Assembly (NCBI RefSeq): GCF_000381545.1
Contig: NZ_KB906687.1
Span: 62,001 to 126,000 of the forward strand
Direction of reading: 5' to 3'
DNA length: 64,000 nucleotides
Origin: Rhodonellum psychrophilum GCM71 = DSM 17998
GTDB taxonomy: Bacteria; Bacteroidota; Bacteroidia; Cytophagales; Cyclobacteriaceae
Part shown: in pieces, positions 27,700 to 36,730 of the stretch
How positions within the stretch are numbered: the stretch's first letter is position 1
Layout of the letters: the number at the start of each line of letters is the position of its first letter
Translations under genes and position numbers: made by a program
Notes under the pieces: generated by a model
The model's database searches: none
Told to the model about the DNA's origin: nothing
Seen by the model: the letters and a program-made list of their open reading frames with translations, nothing else

Positions 27700-29118
27700 T
27701 TAAGGGAAAATCCCCAAGTCGGTATAACTGATGGCAATTCTTTCGAGTGCAAGGATAAAACCTGCTGTCCTCAAACTTTTAATGTTTTTGTCTTTGCGGG
27801 TTTTGTTCATGCTGTGGTAAGCCGCAACCATGGTGTCTTCCAGTCCAGAAATAACCAAATCCCTTTCTGAGGCACCTGAAATCAAACCTTCCTTTTCGTC
27901 ATCCGTGAAACTTTCCCCTGTGGCATTTTCTATGGTAGACATCAGTTTCCTGTATTTCTCCATGTCATACCTTTTTTCCAATTTACCGAAAGAAACCCTT
28001 GAGAGATTCTTTAGCCATTCGAAATAAGAAACGGTTACACCGCCAGCATTGAGATACATGTCGGGAATGACCATTACCCCATTTTCCAAAAGGATATTGG
28101 AAGCTTCTTGTGTGACAGGTCCGTTGGCCGCTTCGCCGACGATTTTTGCCTGGATTTTAGATGCATTTTCTTTGGTAATCTGATTTTCCAAAGCTGCTGG
28201 CACCAAAATATCACATGGATAAATCAGGAGTTCTTTGCTTTCTTTTATAAATTCTCCTCTGGAATACCCCTTAAAACCCTTGTTTTTTGTTTGGTATTCT
28301 TTGAGGGATTTCACATCGATTCCTGCCTCATCCCATATCCCCCCATTCCATTCTGCGACACCGACTATTTTGGCACCTGCTTCCCGCAAATACAGCGCTG
28401 AATGGTATCCTACGTTTCCAAAACCCTGGATGATGATATTTTTACCCTTTAGCCCCGTTGTCAATCCTAGCTCTTTCATGTCTTCCTCCACTCCAACGGC
28501 TTCTCGGATACCGATATATACCCCCATACCGGTGGCTTCGTTTCTTCCCTCAATTCCATGTTGGGAAAGTGGTTTACCGGTCACGCAGCCTTTGGCATTG
28601 ATCAATTCCGGATTGAAAGCTTCGAAAGTATCGACGATCCAAGCCATTTCCCTAGCACCTGTTCCATAATCGGGTGCGGGCACGTCAATGGCAGGACCTA
28701 TAAATTTCTTTTTGATCAATTCCGAGGTATATCTTCTGGTGATCCGCTCCAATTGGTTGGCATTGTATTTCAAGGGGTCCATGCGTACCCCTCCTTTTGC
28801 TCCACCAAAAGGGATATTGACCAGCGCACATTTATAGGTCATCAAGGCTGCCAATCCTTTGACTTCATCCTCATTGACATGCTCACTGTATCGGATTCCT
28901 CCTTTTACAGGAAGTTTGTGATGGGAATGTTGAATCCGATAACCTGTAAGGGTTTCATAGGTTCCGTCATCATTGCGAAGTGGGAAATTAAACTTGTAAA
29001 TGCTATTGCATTGCTTGATTTGATTCAAAAGGCCGGGGTGTAAATCCATGTGTCTGGCAGCCTCATCCACAAAACCACATACATCATCAAATAAGCTATA
29101 CTCGGTTTTTTTGGTCAT
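27700..29118 (-). CDS. Glu/Leu/Phe/Val family dehydrogenase (glutamate dehydrogenase)
   Basis: 472 aa. The active-site core is LPVKGGIRYSEHV, ALVNIPFGGAKGGV (catalytic Lys) and DVPAPDYGTGAREMAWI. The nucleotide-binding domain begins IIIQGFGNVGYHSALYL, and PCDILVPAALENQIT and EAANGPVT complete it. The acidic residue after the third strand (VAEWNGG) hints at NAD over NADP, but this is weak. It interconverts glutamate and 2-oxoglutarate. It is transcribed alone. Confidence 0.93.
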   Translation of the reverse strand: MTKKTEYSLFDDVCGFVDEAARHMDLHPGLLNQIKQCNSIYKFNFPLRNDDGTYETLTGYRIQHSHHKLPVKGGIRYSEHVNEDEVKGLAALMTYKCALVNIPFGGAKGGVRMDPLKYNANQLERITRRYTSELIKKKFIGPAIDVPAPDYGTGAREMAWIVDTFEAFNPELINAKGCVTGKPLSQHGIEGRNEATGMGVYIGIREAVGVEEDMKELGLTTGLKGKNIIIQGFGNVGYHSALYLREAGAKIVGVAEWNGGIWDEAGIDVKSLKEYQTKNKGFKGYSRGEFIKESKELLIYPCDILVPAALENQITKENASKIQAKIVGEAANGPVTQEASNILLENGVMVIPDMYLNAGGVTVSYFEWLKNLSRVSFGKLEKRYDMEKYRKLMSTIENATGESFTDDEKEGLISGASERDLVISGLEDTMVAAYHSMNKTRKDKNIKSLRTAGFILALERIAISYTDLGIFP

Positions 29119-29373
29119 AAAAATATTCGTTTAGATTAAACGTGAATTTACTAATCATTCTCTTCAATACGAATTTTATGGTAGATTGATATTTTTTTTA
29201 ACCCCTTCCAATTGGCCTTCAATCAAAAAAAATATGGACATGTAGATCAGAAGTATTTATTCACCCATTCCAACAACCAAAAAACAGAATATTATTTTGT
29301 GTTTTGGGCCGAATATCGTGTTAAAACTTAAACCAAAAAAATGAAAATCAATATATACCCTCCTTGATTAGTT

Positions 29374-30057
29374 TTACTGGCGTATAATTCTTCCATCCTC
29401 CATCTCGATGATTCTGTCTGTTGCTGCGGCGAAATCTTGATCATGTGTGACAATCAAGAGCGTCTGATGAAACTCCTGGGTCAATTCCTTGAAAATACTG
29501 AATACGATATCTCCATTTTTTTTATCCAAATTTCCAGAAGGTTCGTCTCCCATAATGATCAAAGGGTCATTGATCAGTGCCCGAGTGATGGCTACACGCT
29601 GCTTCTCCCCGCCCGAAAGTTGATTGGCCTTTTTCAATGCATGCCCTTGCATCCCAAAAATCTTCAGCTTTTCCATCGCCCGATGTTCCAATTCCTCTCT
29701 GGAATATTTCCCAAGTTTCAGCCCGGGGATCATCACGTTTTCCAACACGGAAAATTCATTCAACAAATAATGGAATTGAAAAACAAACCCTATCTTTTCA
29801 TTTCTGATTTTCGAATGGTATTTTTGAGACTTGGTGTTCATCTCTTCCCGATCGATAAAAAGTGCCCCCTCATAATCCGTATCCATGGTGGAAAGAATAT
29901 AGAGCAATGTGGACTTCCCACAGCCCGACTTCCCAACCACAGACACGAATTCTCCCTTTGAAATCTGAAAAGTCACCTCCTTTAAGACCTGCGTTTTTTC
30001 GGGACTGAAGAAATACTTATTGATTCCTTTGGCTTCAAGTACGATCTCTCCTTTCAT
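29374..30057 (-). CDS. ABC transporter ATP-binding protein (LolD/MacB-type)
   Basis: 227 aa single NBD. Walker A GKSGCGKST, Q-loop FVFQFHYLL, signature QLSGGEKQRVAI, Walker B LIIMGDEPSGNLD, H-loop LIVTHDQDFA. The SGNLD D-loop is typical of the LolD/FtsE/MacB group. It starts 2 bases after the permease stop, as third gene of an adaptor-permease-ATPase operon. It powers mechanotransmission-type export; the substrate (lipoprotein, antibiotic, peptide) is not visible. Confidence 0.94.
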   Translation of the reverse strand: MKGEIVLEAKGINKYFFSPEKTQVLKEVTFQISKGEFVSVVGKSGCGKSTLLYILSTMDTDYEGALFIDREEMNTKSQKYHSKIRNEKIGFVFQFHYLLNEFSVLENVMIPGLKLGKYSREELEHRAMEKLKIFGMQGHALKKANQLSGGEKQRVAITRALINDPLIIMGDEPSGNLDKKNGDIVFSIFKELTQEFHQTLLIVTHDQDFAAATDRIIEMEDGRIIRQ

Positions 30058-30059
30058 GA

Positions 30060-31319
30060 TTATTTGCCTCTGATGATGTCTACGGGATCGACTGAACTGG
30101 CTTTTCTTGCGGGAAAATAACCTGCAAAATAAGTAGTCACCAAGCCAAAAACCCCGCCGATTAGGTAATATTTTGGATTAAAATCAACAGGAAAAGTCTT
30201 AATGGTCGGCAACGCTTCTGTTTCAAAAGGAATCCTTTCGATGCCCAAACCTGCCAAAAACCCCAAGATCAAACCTGCGCCTCCCCCTACAAAGCCTATA
30301 GTCAAGGCAATCGCGATAAATATATTGTTCACATCCCTCCCCGAAAAACCGATTGCCTTTAGAATGGCTATCGTATCCATTTTCTCATATATCATCATGT
30401 TCAGGATATTGTAAATCCCAAATCCAGAGACGATCAACAGGGTGATTCCAACTGCATAGCTGATCAATGTCCTGATCCTTGTGCCTGTTTCAAATTGCGC
30501 ATTGACAGTCTGGATATCATCCGCATCGATGCCAAAAACATCTCGATATTCCCTGGCCATGGAAGGAGCTAAAGCCAAGTCCTTTAGCTTCACCTGAACA
30601 TCCGTAATATAGGAAGCTGTTTCGCCCAACATTTTTTGGGTCGTTGCGATGGAAGCATAACTTTGGACATTATCCAGATCTCCCAATCCTGATTGATAGT
30701 AGCCAACCACCTTTAATTGTATTCTGTTGCCTTGGGCGGTAGTGGCTTGGATGACATCTCCGATTTCGGCCATCATTCTATCGGCAGCTCCTTTCCCCAA
30801 AATAATGCTGTTTGCCGTGTTTTTTAGATCAATGTAATTTCCTGCCGTGACGTAATCCTGAAAGAAGAAAAGATCGGCTTCAGCTTCGACGTCAATTCCA
30901 TTGATTACACCTGTAATGTTGATGGTGCCAACATTGTAAAAAACCTGTGCTGATATTTTTGGGGCTACCCCCAAAACCCGGGGATCCTCCTGGAGCGTCT
31001 TGACAATGGCTTCATTGTTATGGATACTGATGCGACTGGCACTGGGTTTTATCGACCGAATAATATTATAGTAATCCCCAAATTCCTCGGATTGGTCTAT
31101 GGGTTGATTCGGGTTGGGTTTGACTTCATTGTAAAACCGGATATGGGGAGTTCTATTCAATATCAACCCGTCAAGCATGGTATTCAATCCATTCATAAAC
31201 CCCAGCAATGCCACGAACATGGTAAGACTGAAGGTCACCCCTACTGCAGCTACCGTAGTTTGCTTCAACCTCGCCAACATCAGCGATTTTGCGATTTCCA
31301 ATGTAAGAGAAATTTTCAT
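30060..31319 (-). CDS. ABC transporter permease (FtsX/LolC/MacB-type)
   Basis: 419 aa. The topology is one N-terminal membrane helix (TTVAAVGVTFSLTMFVALLGF), a large periplasmic domain of about 240 residues, then three helices near the C terminus (TLISYAVGITLLIVSGFGIYNIL, IAIALTIGFVGGGAGLILGF, YYLIGGVFGLVTTYFAGYFPA). The C-terminal signature GYFPARKASSVDPVDIIRGK is characteristic. Its start overlaps the end of the adaptor gene by 4 bases (ATGA). It pairs with the ATPase encoded next. Confidence 0.94.
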   Translation of the reverse strand: MKISLTLEIAKSLMLARLKQTTVAAVGVTFSLTMFVALLGFMNGLNTMLDGLILNRTPHIRFYNEVKPNPNQPIDQSEEFGDYYNIIRSIKPSASRISIHNNEAIVKTLQEDPRVLGVAPKISAQVFYNVGTINITGVINGIDVEAEADLFFFQDYVTAGNYIDLKNTANSIILGKGAADRMMAEIGDVIQATTAQGNRIQLKVVGYYQSGLGDLDNVQSYASIATTQKMLGETASYITDVQVKLKDLALAPSMAREYRDVFGIDADDIQTVNAQFETGTRIRTLISYAVGITLLIVSGFGIYNILNMMIYEKMDTIAILKAIGFSGRDVNNIFIAIALTIGFVGGGAGLILGFLAGLGIERIPFETEALPTIKTFPVDFNPKYYLIGGVFGLVTTYFAGYFPARKASSVDPVDIIRGK

Positions 31320-32401
31320 TTTTCCACCTTGATTACTTGGTCATTCTCTCCCAAACCTTCCAGGATTTCCGCCTTCTGAAAATCCCTGAGCCCCAATACC
31401 ACCGCAACGGTATCCCCATCTGACTTGATCGCGTAACGGTCCCGATAAATATAACTCCTGGGCAGCGTGAGTGCATTTTCTTTGGATTGGATCAATATAT
31501 TTGCCTCAAGGGTAAGGTTCGGGTAAAGCACCGCTGGCTTTCTGACGAATTTCCCCTCAACTGTGAAACTTTTGCTGTTTTGATCCATAAGGGGATTGAT
31601 TTGACTGATCATTGCCTCAAATGTTTCCCCACGGTAACTGTCCATACTGACAAGGATCTTTTGGCCGACTGCCACTTTCACGATATCATATTCATCCACC
31701 TGCATTTCGATAACAAATTCCCGATCACTCCCAATCACCGCCAAAGGGGTTTGAATCCCCACCATTTCCCCCTTTTCTCGGAGTAGGGCATAAATTCTAC
31801 CCTTGACCTTGCTTCTCAAAATAAAATCACTTTCAAGCACTTTGGATATTGCCAAGTTTTTTGATGCGTTTTTATCATTGAAATCAATCTGCCTCTCTTG
31901 GTCCTCGTATCTTAGCAATGAAGATTGATATGCGGTTTGGCTATTGTCAAATGCTAACTTTCGTTGCTCTAGCTCTATCAAAGACCCAATGCCCCTTTCA
32001 TGAAGCCGCTGCTGTCGAACCCACAGAAGCGAATCATTCTGCAGCCTGTTTTTGGCGAGTTGGATATTGATTTCCAAATCCTTCAATTTAGATTGGTTGG
32101 TTTTTCGATCTGCAAATAGCCTTGCCAATTCGGCATTTTCCCGATTTAGCTTGGCTGATTCGTTATAAATGGCAAGGATTGGAGTACCAACATCCACGCT
32201 ATCCCCTTCCCGCACGAATATTTCTTGGATCAATCCACTTGCATTGGCATAAGCCTGATATTGGTTTTGGCTTCGAACAATTCCAGATGCATAAACGGAT
32301 TCAGAAATATGTTCTCTCTTGGGATTGGTTTTCTGGGAGGAATTTCCACAGGACGATAAGAGAAAAATCAACAAAAAACAGGAAACTAGTGTCGGTTTCA
32401 T
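31316..32401 (-). CDS. lipoprotein periplasmic adaptor of an ABC exporter (HlyD/MacA-like)
   Basis: 361 aa. The lipoprotein signal ends LLSSC (Cys18). Lipoyl halves are GLIQEIFVREGDSVDVGTPILAI and GRIYALLREKGEMVGIQTPLAVI, flanking a helical hairpin (about residues 80-165, LeuArgGln-rich). A membrane-proximal domain follows. It is first of a three-gene operon with permease and ATPase. No TolC gene is included, whereas a TolC-adaptor pair without a pump lies at 12.3-14.9 kb. Confidence 0.92.
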   Translation of the reverse strand: MKPTLVSCFLLIFLLSSCGNSSQKTNPKREHISESVYASGIVRSQNQYQAYANASGLIQEIFVREGDSVDVGTPILAIYNESAKLNRENAELARLFADRKTNQSKLKDLEINIQLAKNRLQNDSLLWVRQQRLHERGIGSLIELEQRKLAFDNSQTAYQSSLLRYEDQERQIDFNDKNASKNLAISKVLESDFILRSKVKGRIYALLREKGEMVGIQTPLAVIGSDREFVIEMQVDEYDIVKVAVGQKILVSMDSYRGETFEAMISQINPLMDQNSKSFTVEGKFVRKPAVLYPNLTLEANILIQSKENALTLPRSYIYRDRYAIKSDGDTVAVVLGLRDFQKAEILEGLGENDQVIKVEK

Positions 32402-32518
32402 GGGTTTTTAGTTTTACCAAAAATAATCTTAACCGTCACTAAAGTACAAGTTTTTCATGTCTAAATTGGCATTCCTCCAGAAAAATAACAGCAAGATATT
32501 GCCGATCAAAACAAATTA

Positions 32519-32564
32519 AACCCATCACAAAAGCAAAAATTAATTTCTGCTTTTGTGATGGGTT
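32519..32564 (-). terminator. terminator of the S10 peptidase gene
   Basis: AACCCATCACAAAAGCA (32519-32535) and TGCTTTTGTGATGGGTT (32548-32564) form a 17-bp perfect stem with a 12-base loop. The minus-strand tail TTAATTTGTTTT is only moderately U-rich. Confidence 0.8.
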
Positions 32565-32601
32565 GAGGAATATGGATTGAAGAATTAAAGAATCAAAACG
32601 A

Positions 32602-34107
32602 TTATTTTGAGGTATCCTTGATGAAATCCGCAAGATCTTTTTTGAATTTGACAAGTGAAGGCAAGTGGGTATACATCATGTGTCCCGCTTCATAATACGT
32701 CATGGTGATATTGTCCCTGATTTCAGGTCTCAGACCCAGATGGTCAATGGAGTTTTCCACCCCATAAAATACCGTCGCCAAATCATAATACCCGTTCATG
32801 ATCAATACTTTTACATTTGGATCCTTGTTCATTGCCGAAGCCATATCGATACCGGTGTTGATGGCTGTCTGGGTACCCCAACCCATATTTCCGGCATGGC
32901 TCCAATCCCATTTGAATCCCGGTGAGGAATAGGCTGAGGTCTTGTAATTCAATTTTTTGCTTACGCCAAGTTCCCGGTGGAAGTAATCCAGAAAACCCGT
33001 GGTATATGCCGAAGAGATCGCATCGCTTTGTGGATCGGTCGTACTTGATTGATTGAGTAAGTTTTCATTGATCCCAACAAACCTTGAATCCAAGCGACCA
33101 ACGGTCTTCCCTTCTTCCCGCATCAATTCATTGAAAAACTCCTCTGCTTTCACCCTGAGGTCTGCCTTCATCCAATACTCTTTGCTCAGACCGGTGTATT
33201 GCCCGAGCTTTTGTGCCATTTTGGCTTTATCCTCCAAAGAGAGTCTGCTGCCTCTGTAGAGTGCCGGCATGTACTCCTCTTCCGTAAATTTTCTCAATTC
33301 CTCGACAAAAGATTCCAAATCCGGATTTTTGTTTTCCAGTTTGTCATGGTACCAAGCCGTGGTGGCATAAGATGGAAAATGAACAAGGTAAGGGGTATCA
33401 TCTCCAACAGGAAATGTCAGTGTCCTCAAATCAAAAACGGAAGACACCATCACTACGCCATTCAGCGCAATGCCTTTGTCCAACAAACTACTCATCACCC
33501 CGGCATTCCGGAAAGTACCATAACTTTCCCCTAACAAATACTTGGGAGATTGGAATCTGTCATATTCCTTTAGGAACTGGACAATAAAGAGAGAAATAGA
33601 CCTGATGTCTTGATCCACTCCCCAGAAATCCTCGCCTTTTGCTTTGCCTATGGGAATACTCAATCCTGTACCCACTGGATCGATCATGACGACATCAGCC
33701 ATATCAAGGATGGAGTATTCGTTGTTCACCACAGTATAGGGAGCGGCTTTGGTATAATCCGGATCATTGACAACGACCCTTTTGGGCCCCATTACTCCCA
33801 TGTGTAACCAGTACGAAGAGGATCCAGGGCCTCCATTGTAAGAAAATATGATTGGCCGTTTGGAAGGCCCCTCCTCTTTGAAATAACTGGTAAAACCAAA
33901 TAAGGCAATGGGCTCATTGTTTTCATCCCGAAGTTGTAGGGTTCCAGCCTTGGTTTTCAGGCTATGCGTTGTGCCCTCTATTTTCACATTTTGGATGGAA
34001 GAAAAAATTTCTCCTTGGGGAATGGTTTCCGGTGTTTTTTCTTGGGCAAATGAAAATGTAAATGTCAGGCAAATCGCCAGTATCGATAAAGAAATTTGTT
34101 TTTTCAT
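32602..34107 (-). CDS. secreted S10 family serine carboxypeptidase-like protein
   Basis: 501 aa with a signal peptide (to about FSFAQ, residue 22). Alpha/beta-hydrolase motifs: IIFSYNGGPGSSSYWLHMG (oxyanion region), the nucleophile LLGESYGTF with Ser195, a catalytic Asp in LIMNGYYDLATVF and a His in YYEAGHMMYTH. S10 enzymes remove C-terminal residues at acidic pH. It lies 33 bases downstream of a secreted amidohydrolase on the same strand, so the two may be co-transcribed and both handle imported or extracellular peptides. Confidence 0.93.
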   Translation of the reverse strand: MKKQISLSILAICLTFTFSFAQEKTPETIPQGEIFSSIQNVKIEGTTHSLKTKAGTLQLRDENNEPIALFGFTSYFKEEGPSKRPIIFSYNGGPGSSSYWLHMGVMGPKRVVVNDPDYTKAAPYTVVNNEYSILDMADVVMIDPVGTGLSIPIGKAKGEDFWGVDQDIRSISLFIVQFLKEYDRFQSPKYLLGESYGTFRNAGVMSSLLDKGIALNGVVMVSSVFDLRTLTFPVGDDTPYLVHFPSYATTAWYHDKLENKNPDLESFVEELRKFTEEEYMPALYRGSRLSLEDKAKMAQKLGQYTGLSKEYWMKADLRVKAEEFFNELMREEGKTVGRLDSRFVGINENLLNQSSTTDPQSDAISSAYTTGFLDYFHRELGVSKKLNYKTSAYSSPGFKWDWSHAGNMGWGTQTAINTGIDMASAMNKDPNVKVLIMNGYYDLATVFYGVENSIDHLGLRPEIRDNITMTYYEAGHMMYTHLPSLVKFKKDLADFIKDTSK

Positions 34108-34140
34108 GATGCAGTGTTTCTGTTTTGCGTCTTCATATTA

Positions 34141-35442
34141 TCAATTCATGCCCATAGACGGCACATGTTTATAAACTTTCCCTTCTTTCATTACAAAAAC
34201 CACATCTTTCATGACCTTGATGTCCTTTTCAGGATCTCCTGAGACGGCGATGATATCCGCAAATTTCCCTGATTCCAAGACACCAATTTTGTTTTCCATG
34301 CCCAATAGTTCCGCGCCACGTAGGGTTGCGGTTTGGATGGCTTCCAGGTTTGGCATGCCTACCTCCGTCATGTAAATAAATTCTCTGTAGTTTTCCCCAT
34401 GAGGAAAAACACCGGCATCTGTTCCAAAAGCGATTTTCACACCTCTCTTATAAGCCTTTCCGAACGTAGTTTGAATTTGGGCTCCGATGGCTTCGGCCTT
34501 TGCTTTGACCGGAGCGGGATAGTAGCCCGGTATTCTGGCATATTCAGCCACGGACATCCCTGCGGTGATGGTAGGCACATACCAAGTACCTGCTTTTATC
34601 ATCATGTCCATCGTTTTTTCTGACATCAATGTACCGTGTTCGATGGAGTGAATCCCTCCAATCACGGATCGCTGCATGCCCTCATCACCATGTGCATGAG
34701 CAGCGACATGGATCCCAAAATCCCTGGCGGTCTCTATCACAGCATTCAATTCATCTTGTTGGAATTGAGGAGCGGAACCATCTTTGGCCACACTCAATAC
34801 TCCACCCGTGGCGGTTATCTTGATGACATCTGAGCCGTTTTTTACTTGTTGGCGAACTGCTTTCCTTGCGTCTGCAACGCCATTGATCACCCCGACTTCC
34901 GGCCCGGGGTCACCCATCAAGTCTCTCCTGACACCATTGGTGGGATCCGCGTGGCCGCCGGTGGGTGCGATTGATTTTCCTGCGGTGATGATCCTGGGAC
35001 CGTCCACTTTTCCGGCAGCAATCGCATCCCTAAGGGAGATATTTACCCCTGATCCACCCATGTCTCTGACAGTGGTAAAACCAGCCATGAGGGTAGTCTT
35101 GGCATAGACCAGGGAATTGAAGGCCACGTCCGCTTCGTTGTTGGTAAATCTTTCCATGTACTGGCGAGGGCCTGTCTGTCCTTCCACATGAATATGCATG
35201 TCCATCAGCCCCGGCATTACTGTAGCGGATTTCAGGTCAATGATTTGATCTTCATCCGTTCCCTTTTGATATCCTTTAGCGACCGAAACGATCATCTCCC
35301 CCTCCACAACGATCGTCATTTCGGACAAGGTTTTGTTATTCCTGACATCTATCAACTTCCCAGCCTGTATATAGGTTTTTTGGGCAAACAAGTTTCCGCA
35401 GACTAATGCCAAAACAGCAGTTCCGTAAAATATTCTTTTCAT
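34141..35442 (-). CDS. secreted amidohydrolase family protein (imidazolonepropionase/prolidase-like)
   Basis: 433 aa from the ATG at 35442, which starts a clean signal peptide (MKRIFYGTAVLALVCGNLFAQ); the frame runs further upstream to 35595 without family support. Metal-site motifs: VMPGLMDMHIHVEG (HxH), DVIKITATGG (carboxylated Lys), HVAAHAHGDEGM, IHSIEHGTLM (third and fourth His), and the catalytic Asp in IAFGTDAGVFPHG. Close relatives include secreted Xaa-Pro dipeptidases and organophosphate hydrolases, so an exported dipeptidase is plausible. It is first in a likely two-gene unit with the S10 peptidase. Confidence 0.92.
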   Translation of the reverse strand: MKRIFYGTAVLALVCGNLFAQKTYIQAGKLIDVRNNKTLSEMTIVVEGEMIVSVAKGYQKGTDEDQIIDLKSATVMPGLMDMHIHVEGQTGPRQYMERFTNNEADVAFNSLVYAKTTLMAGFTTVRDMGGSGVNISLRDAIAAGKVDGPRIITAGKSIAPTGGHADPTNGVRRDLMGDPGPEVGVINGVADARKAVRQQVKNGSDVIKITATGGVLSVAKDGSAPQFQQDELNAVIETARDFGIHVAAHAHGDEGMQRSVIGGIHSIEHGTLMSEKTMDMMIKAGTWYVPTITAGMSVAEYARIPGYYPAPVKAKAEAIGAQIQTTFGKAYKRGVKIAFGTDAGVFPHGENYREFIYMTEVGMPNLEAIQTATLRGAELLGMENKIGVLESGKFADIIAVSGDPEKDIKVMKDVVFVMKEGKVYKHVPSMGMN

Positions 35443-36157
35443 TTTTATTTGGTTTTTATTGACGAAACAATCTATTAAAAAAAAACGATGAATGCGGCAC
35501 GGAATGGCTTGGATCAAAAACAATGATGACTTTTGAGTTGATTTTTTTTCTTGGCATCTGCAAAACGAAAAACCCAATCCCACTATCGGAAACAATTGGA
35601 TCCATCCTGGAAATCACATCCCCGATTGATTTTGTCAAGCTCCTACTTTTTGAACTGATCAGAAAGGGAGTTTTGAATTTTACAATCACTAATTAAACCC
35701 GTACTGTACATTCCCATTTCTCTTCCAGCCTACAATTCCTAATAATCATGGAGTTGTCTGTGATTTTTGTTTTCACACTATCAGTAATATGTATTACTCC
35801 CTACTTGGTTTAACCCGTTTTATGCAAGACGAACTCAATTCAAGATTTTAATTGAATCATAATCAATTAGGTGTTGATTATTTTTGACTTCACCTTATAG
35901 GTGTCAGAAAATAGTCTCATAATATTCTGATTTTCTTGCAGTTTAACTCCTTTTGAACCAAATGCATATTACGTTACAGGTTAAGTCCTGCGTCCCAATA
36001 TTATCTCCCAAAACACATCCTATCCATTTTAAACGTTTATAAACGACTATAAGCGAAAAGCAACCGACTCTCTGGTTTTTGGCTCCCCATCTTTGTTCCG
36101 TTGCTTGAATGAAAGAAGCAAGTTTCCAATTCATCTATAACCATAATTTAAAAAAAC
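35443..36157. other. 715-bp divergent intergenic region
   Basis: No gene or tRNA seen. A small AT-rich hairpin TAATCAA (35860-35866) / TTGATTA (35874-35880) followed by TTTTTG looks terminator-like, but no gene ends there. The remainder is AT-rich without long repeats. Confidence 0.5.
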
Positions 36158-36505
36158 ATGAACAAATTGAGAAACCGGGTACAATTGATCGGGAGATTGG
36201 GTGCCAAAGCAGATGTAAAACATCTTGAAAGTGGAAAGATCGTGGCAAACTTTAATTTGGCCACCAATGAGGTGTATTACAATGCCAAGGGAGAGAAAGT
36301 GGAGGAGACCACTTGGCACCAACTGGTGGCTTGGGGAAAAACGGCCGAAACCATAGAAAAATACACCGACAAGGGATCAGAAATCGCCATCGATGGGAAA
36401 TTGACCAATCGCTCTTATACAGATAAGGATGGGGTGAAAAAATATGTAACCGAAGTAAATGTTGATGAGGTGCTTCTCCTTGGAGAAAAGGTGGTAAGTG
36501 TCTAA
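36158..36505 (+). CDS. ssb: single-stranded DNA-binding protein, short form without acidic tail
   Basis: 115 aa, a single OB fold: NRVQLIGRLGAKADVKHLESGKIVANFNLAT, WHQLVAWGKTAETIEKY, GSEIAIDGKLTNRSYTDKDGVKKYVTEV. It stops at GEKVVSV right after the OB domain. The flexible linker and acidic C-terminal tip (DDDLPF-type) through which housekeeping SSBs recruit partners are absent. It is therefore probably a second SSB paralogue used for a special task. It stands alone with its own terminator. Confidence 0.93.
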   Translation: MNKLRNRVQLIGRLGAKADVKHLESGKIVANFNLATNEVYYNAKGEKVEETTWHQLVAWGKTAETIEKYTDKGSEIAIDGKLTNRSYTDKDGVKKYVTEVNVDEVLLLGEKVVSV

Positions 36506-36513
36506 TTTATAAT

Positions 36514-36552
36514 AAAAAAGGGTGTTTGTTGATGAAGGCAGACACCTTTTTT
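36514..36552 (+). terminator. terminator after ssb
   Basis: AAAAAAGGGTGT (36514-36525) pairs with ACACC plus T6 (36542-36552), allowing one bulged G. It begins 8 bases after the ssb stop. Confidence 0.75.
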
Positions 36553-36698
36553 GGATCTTTTCCCCAAATCACAGCAAGGAGTAAATCTCTTTTTGATTCA
36601 CGGTTTCTTGTCCTTCATCAGTCCTTATTTTGAGTTTATATATACGATTGGCATCCAAAAGATTTCTAGGTTTTTTAACAATTGAAGGCAATTATGAG

Positions 36699-36706
36699 TA
36701 TTTTTG
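36699..36706 (+). promoter_or_regulatory. candidate minus-7 element for pfkA
   Basis: TATTTTTG is a full match to TAnnTTTG, 24 bases before the pfkA ATG. The minus-33 side is weak: a T-rich stretch at 36671-36677 lies about 21 bases upstream. Confidence 0.4.
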
Positions 36707-36730
36707 ACCTCGCAAAAAACCTATTAAACA

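Noticed and set aside
35860-35886. AT-rich hairpin TAATCAA/TTGATTA followed by TTTTTG as a terminator
   Set aside because: The stem is weak and no gene ends near it, so it is noted only in the description of the gap.
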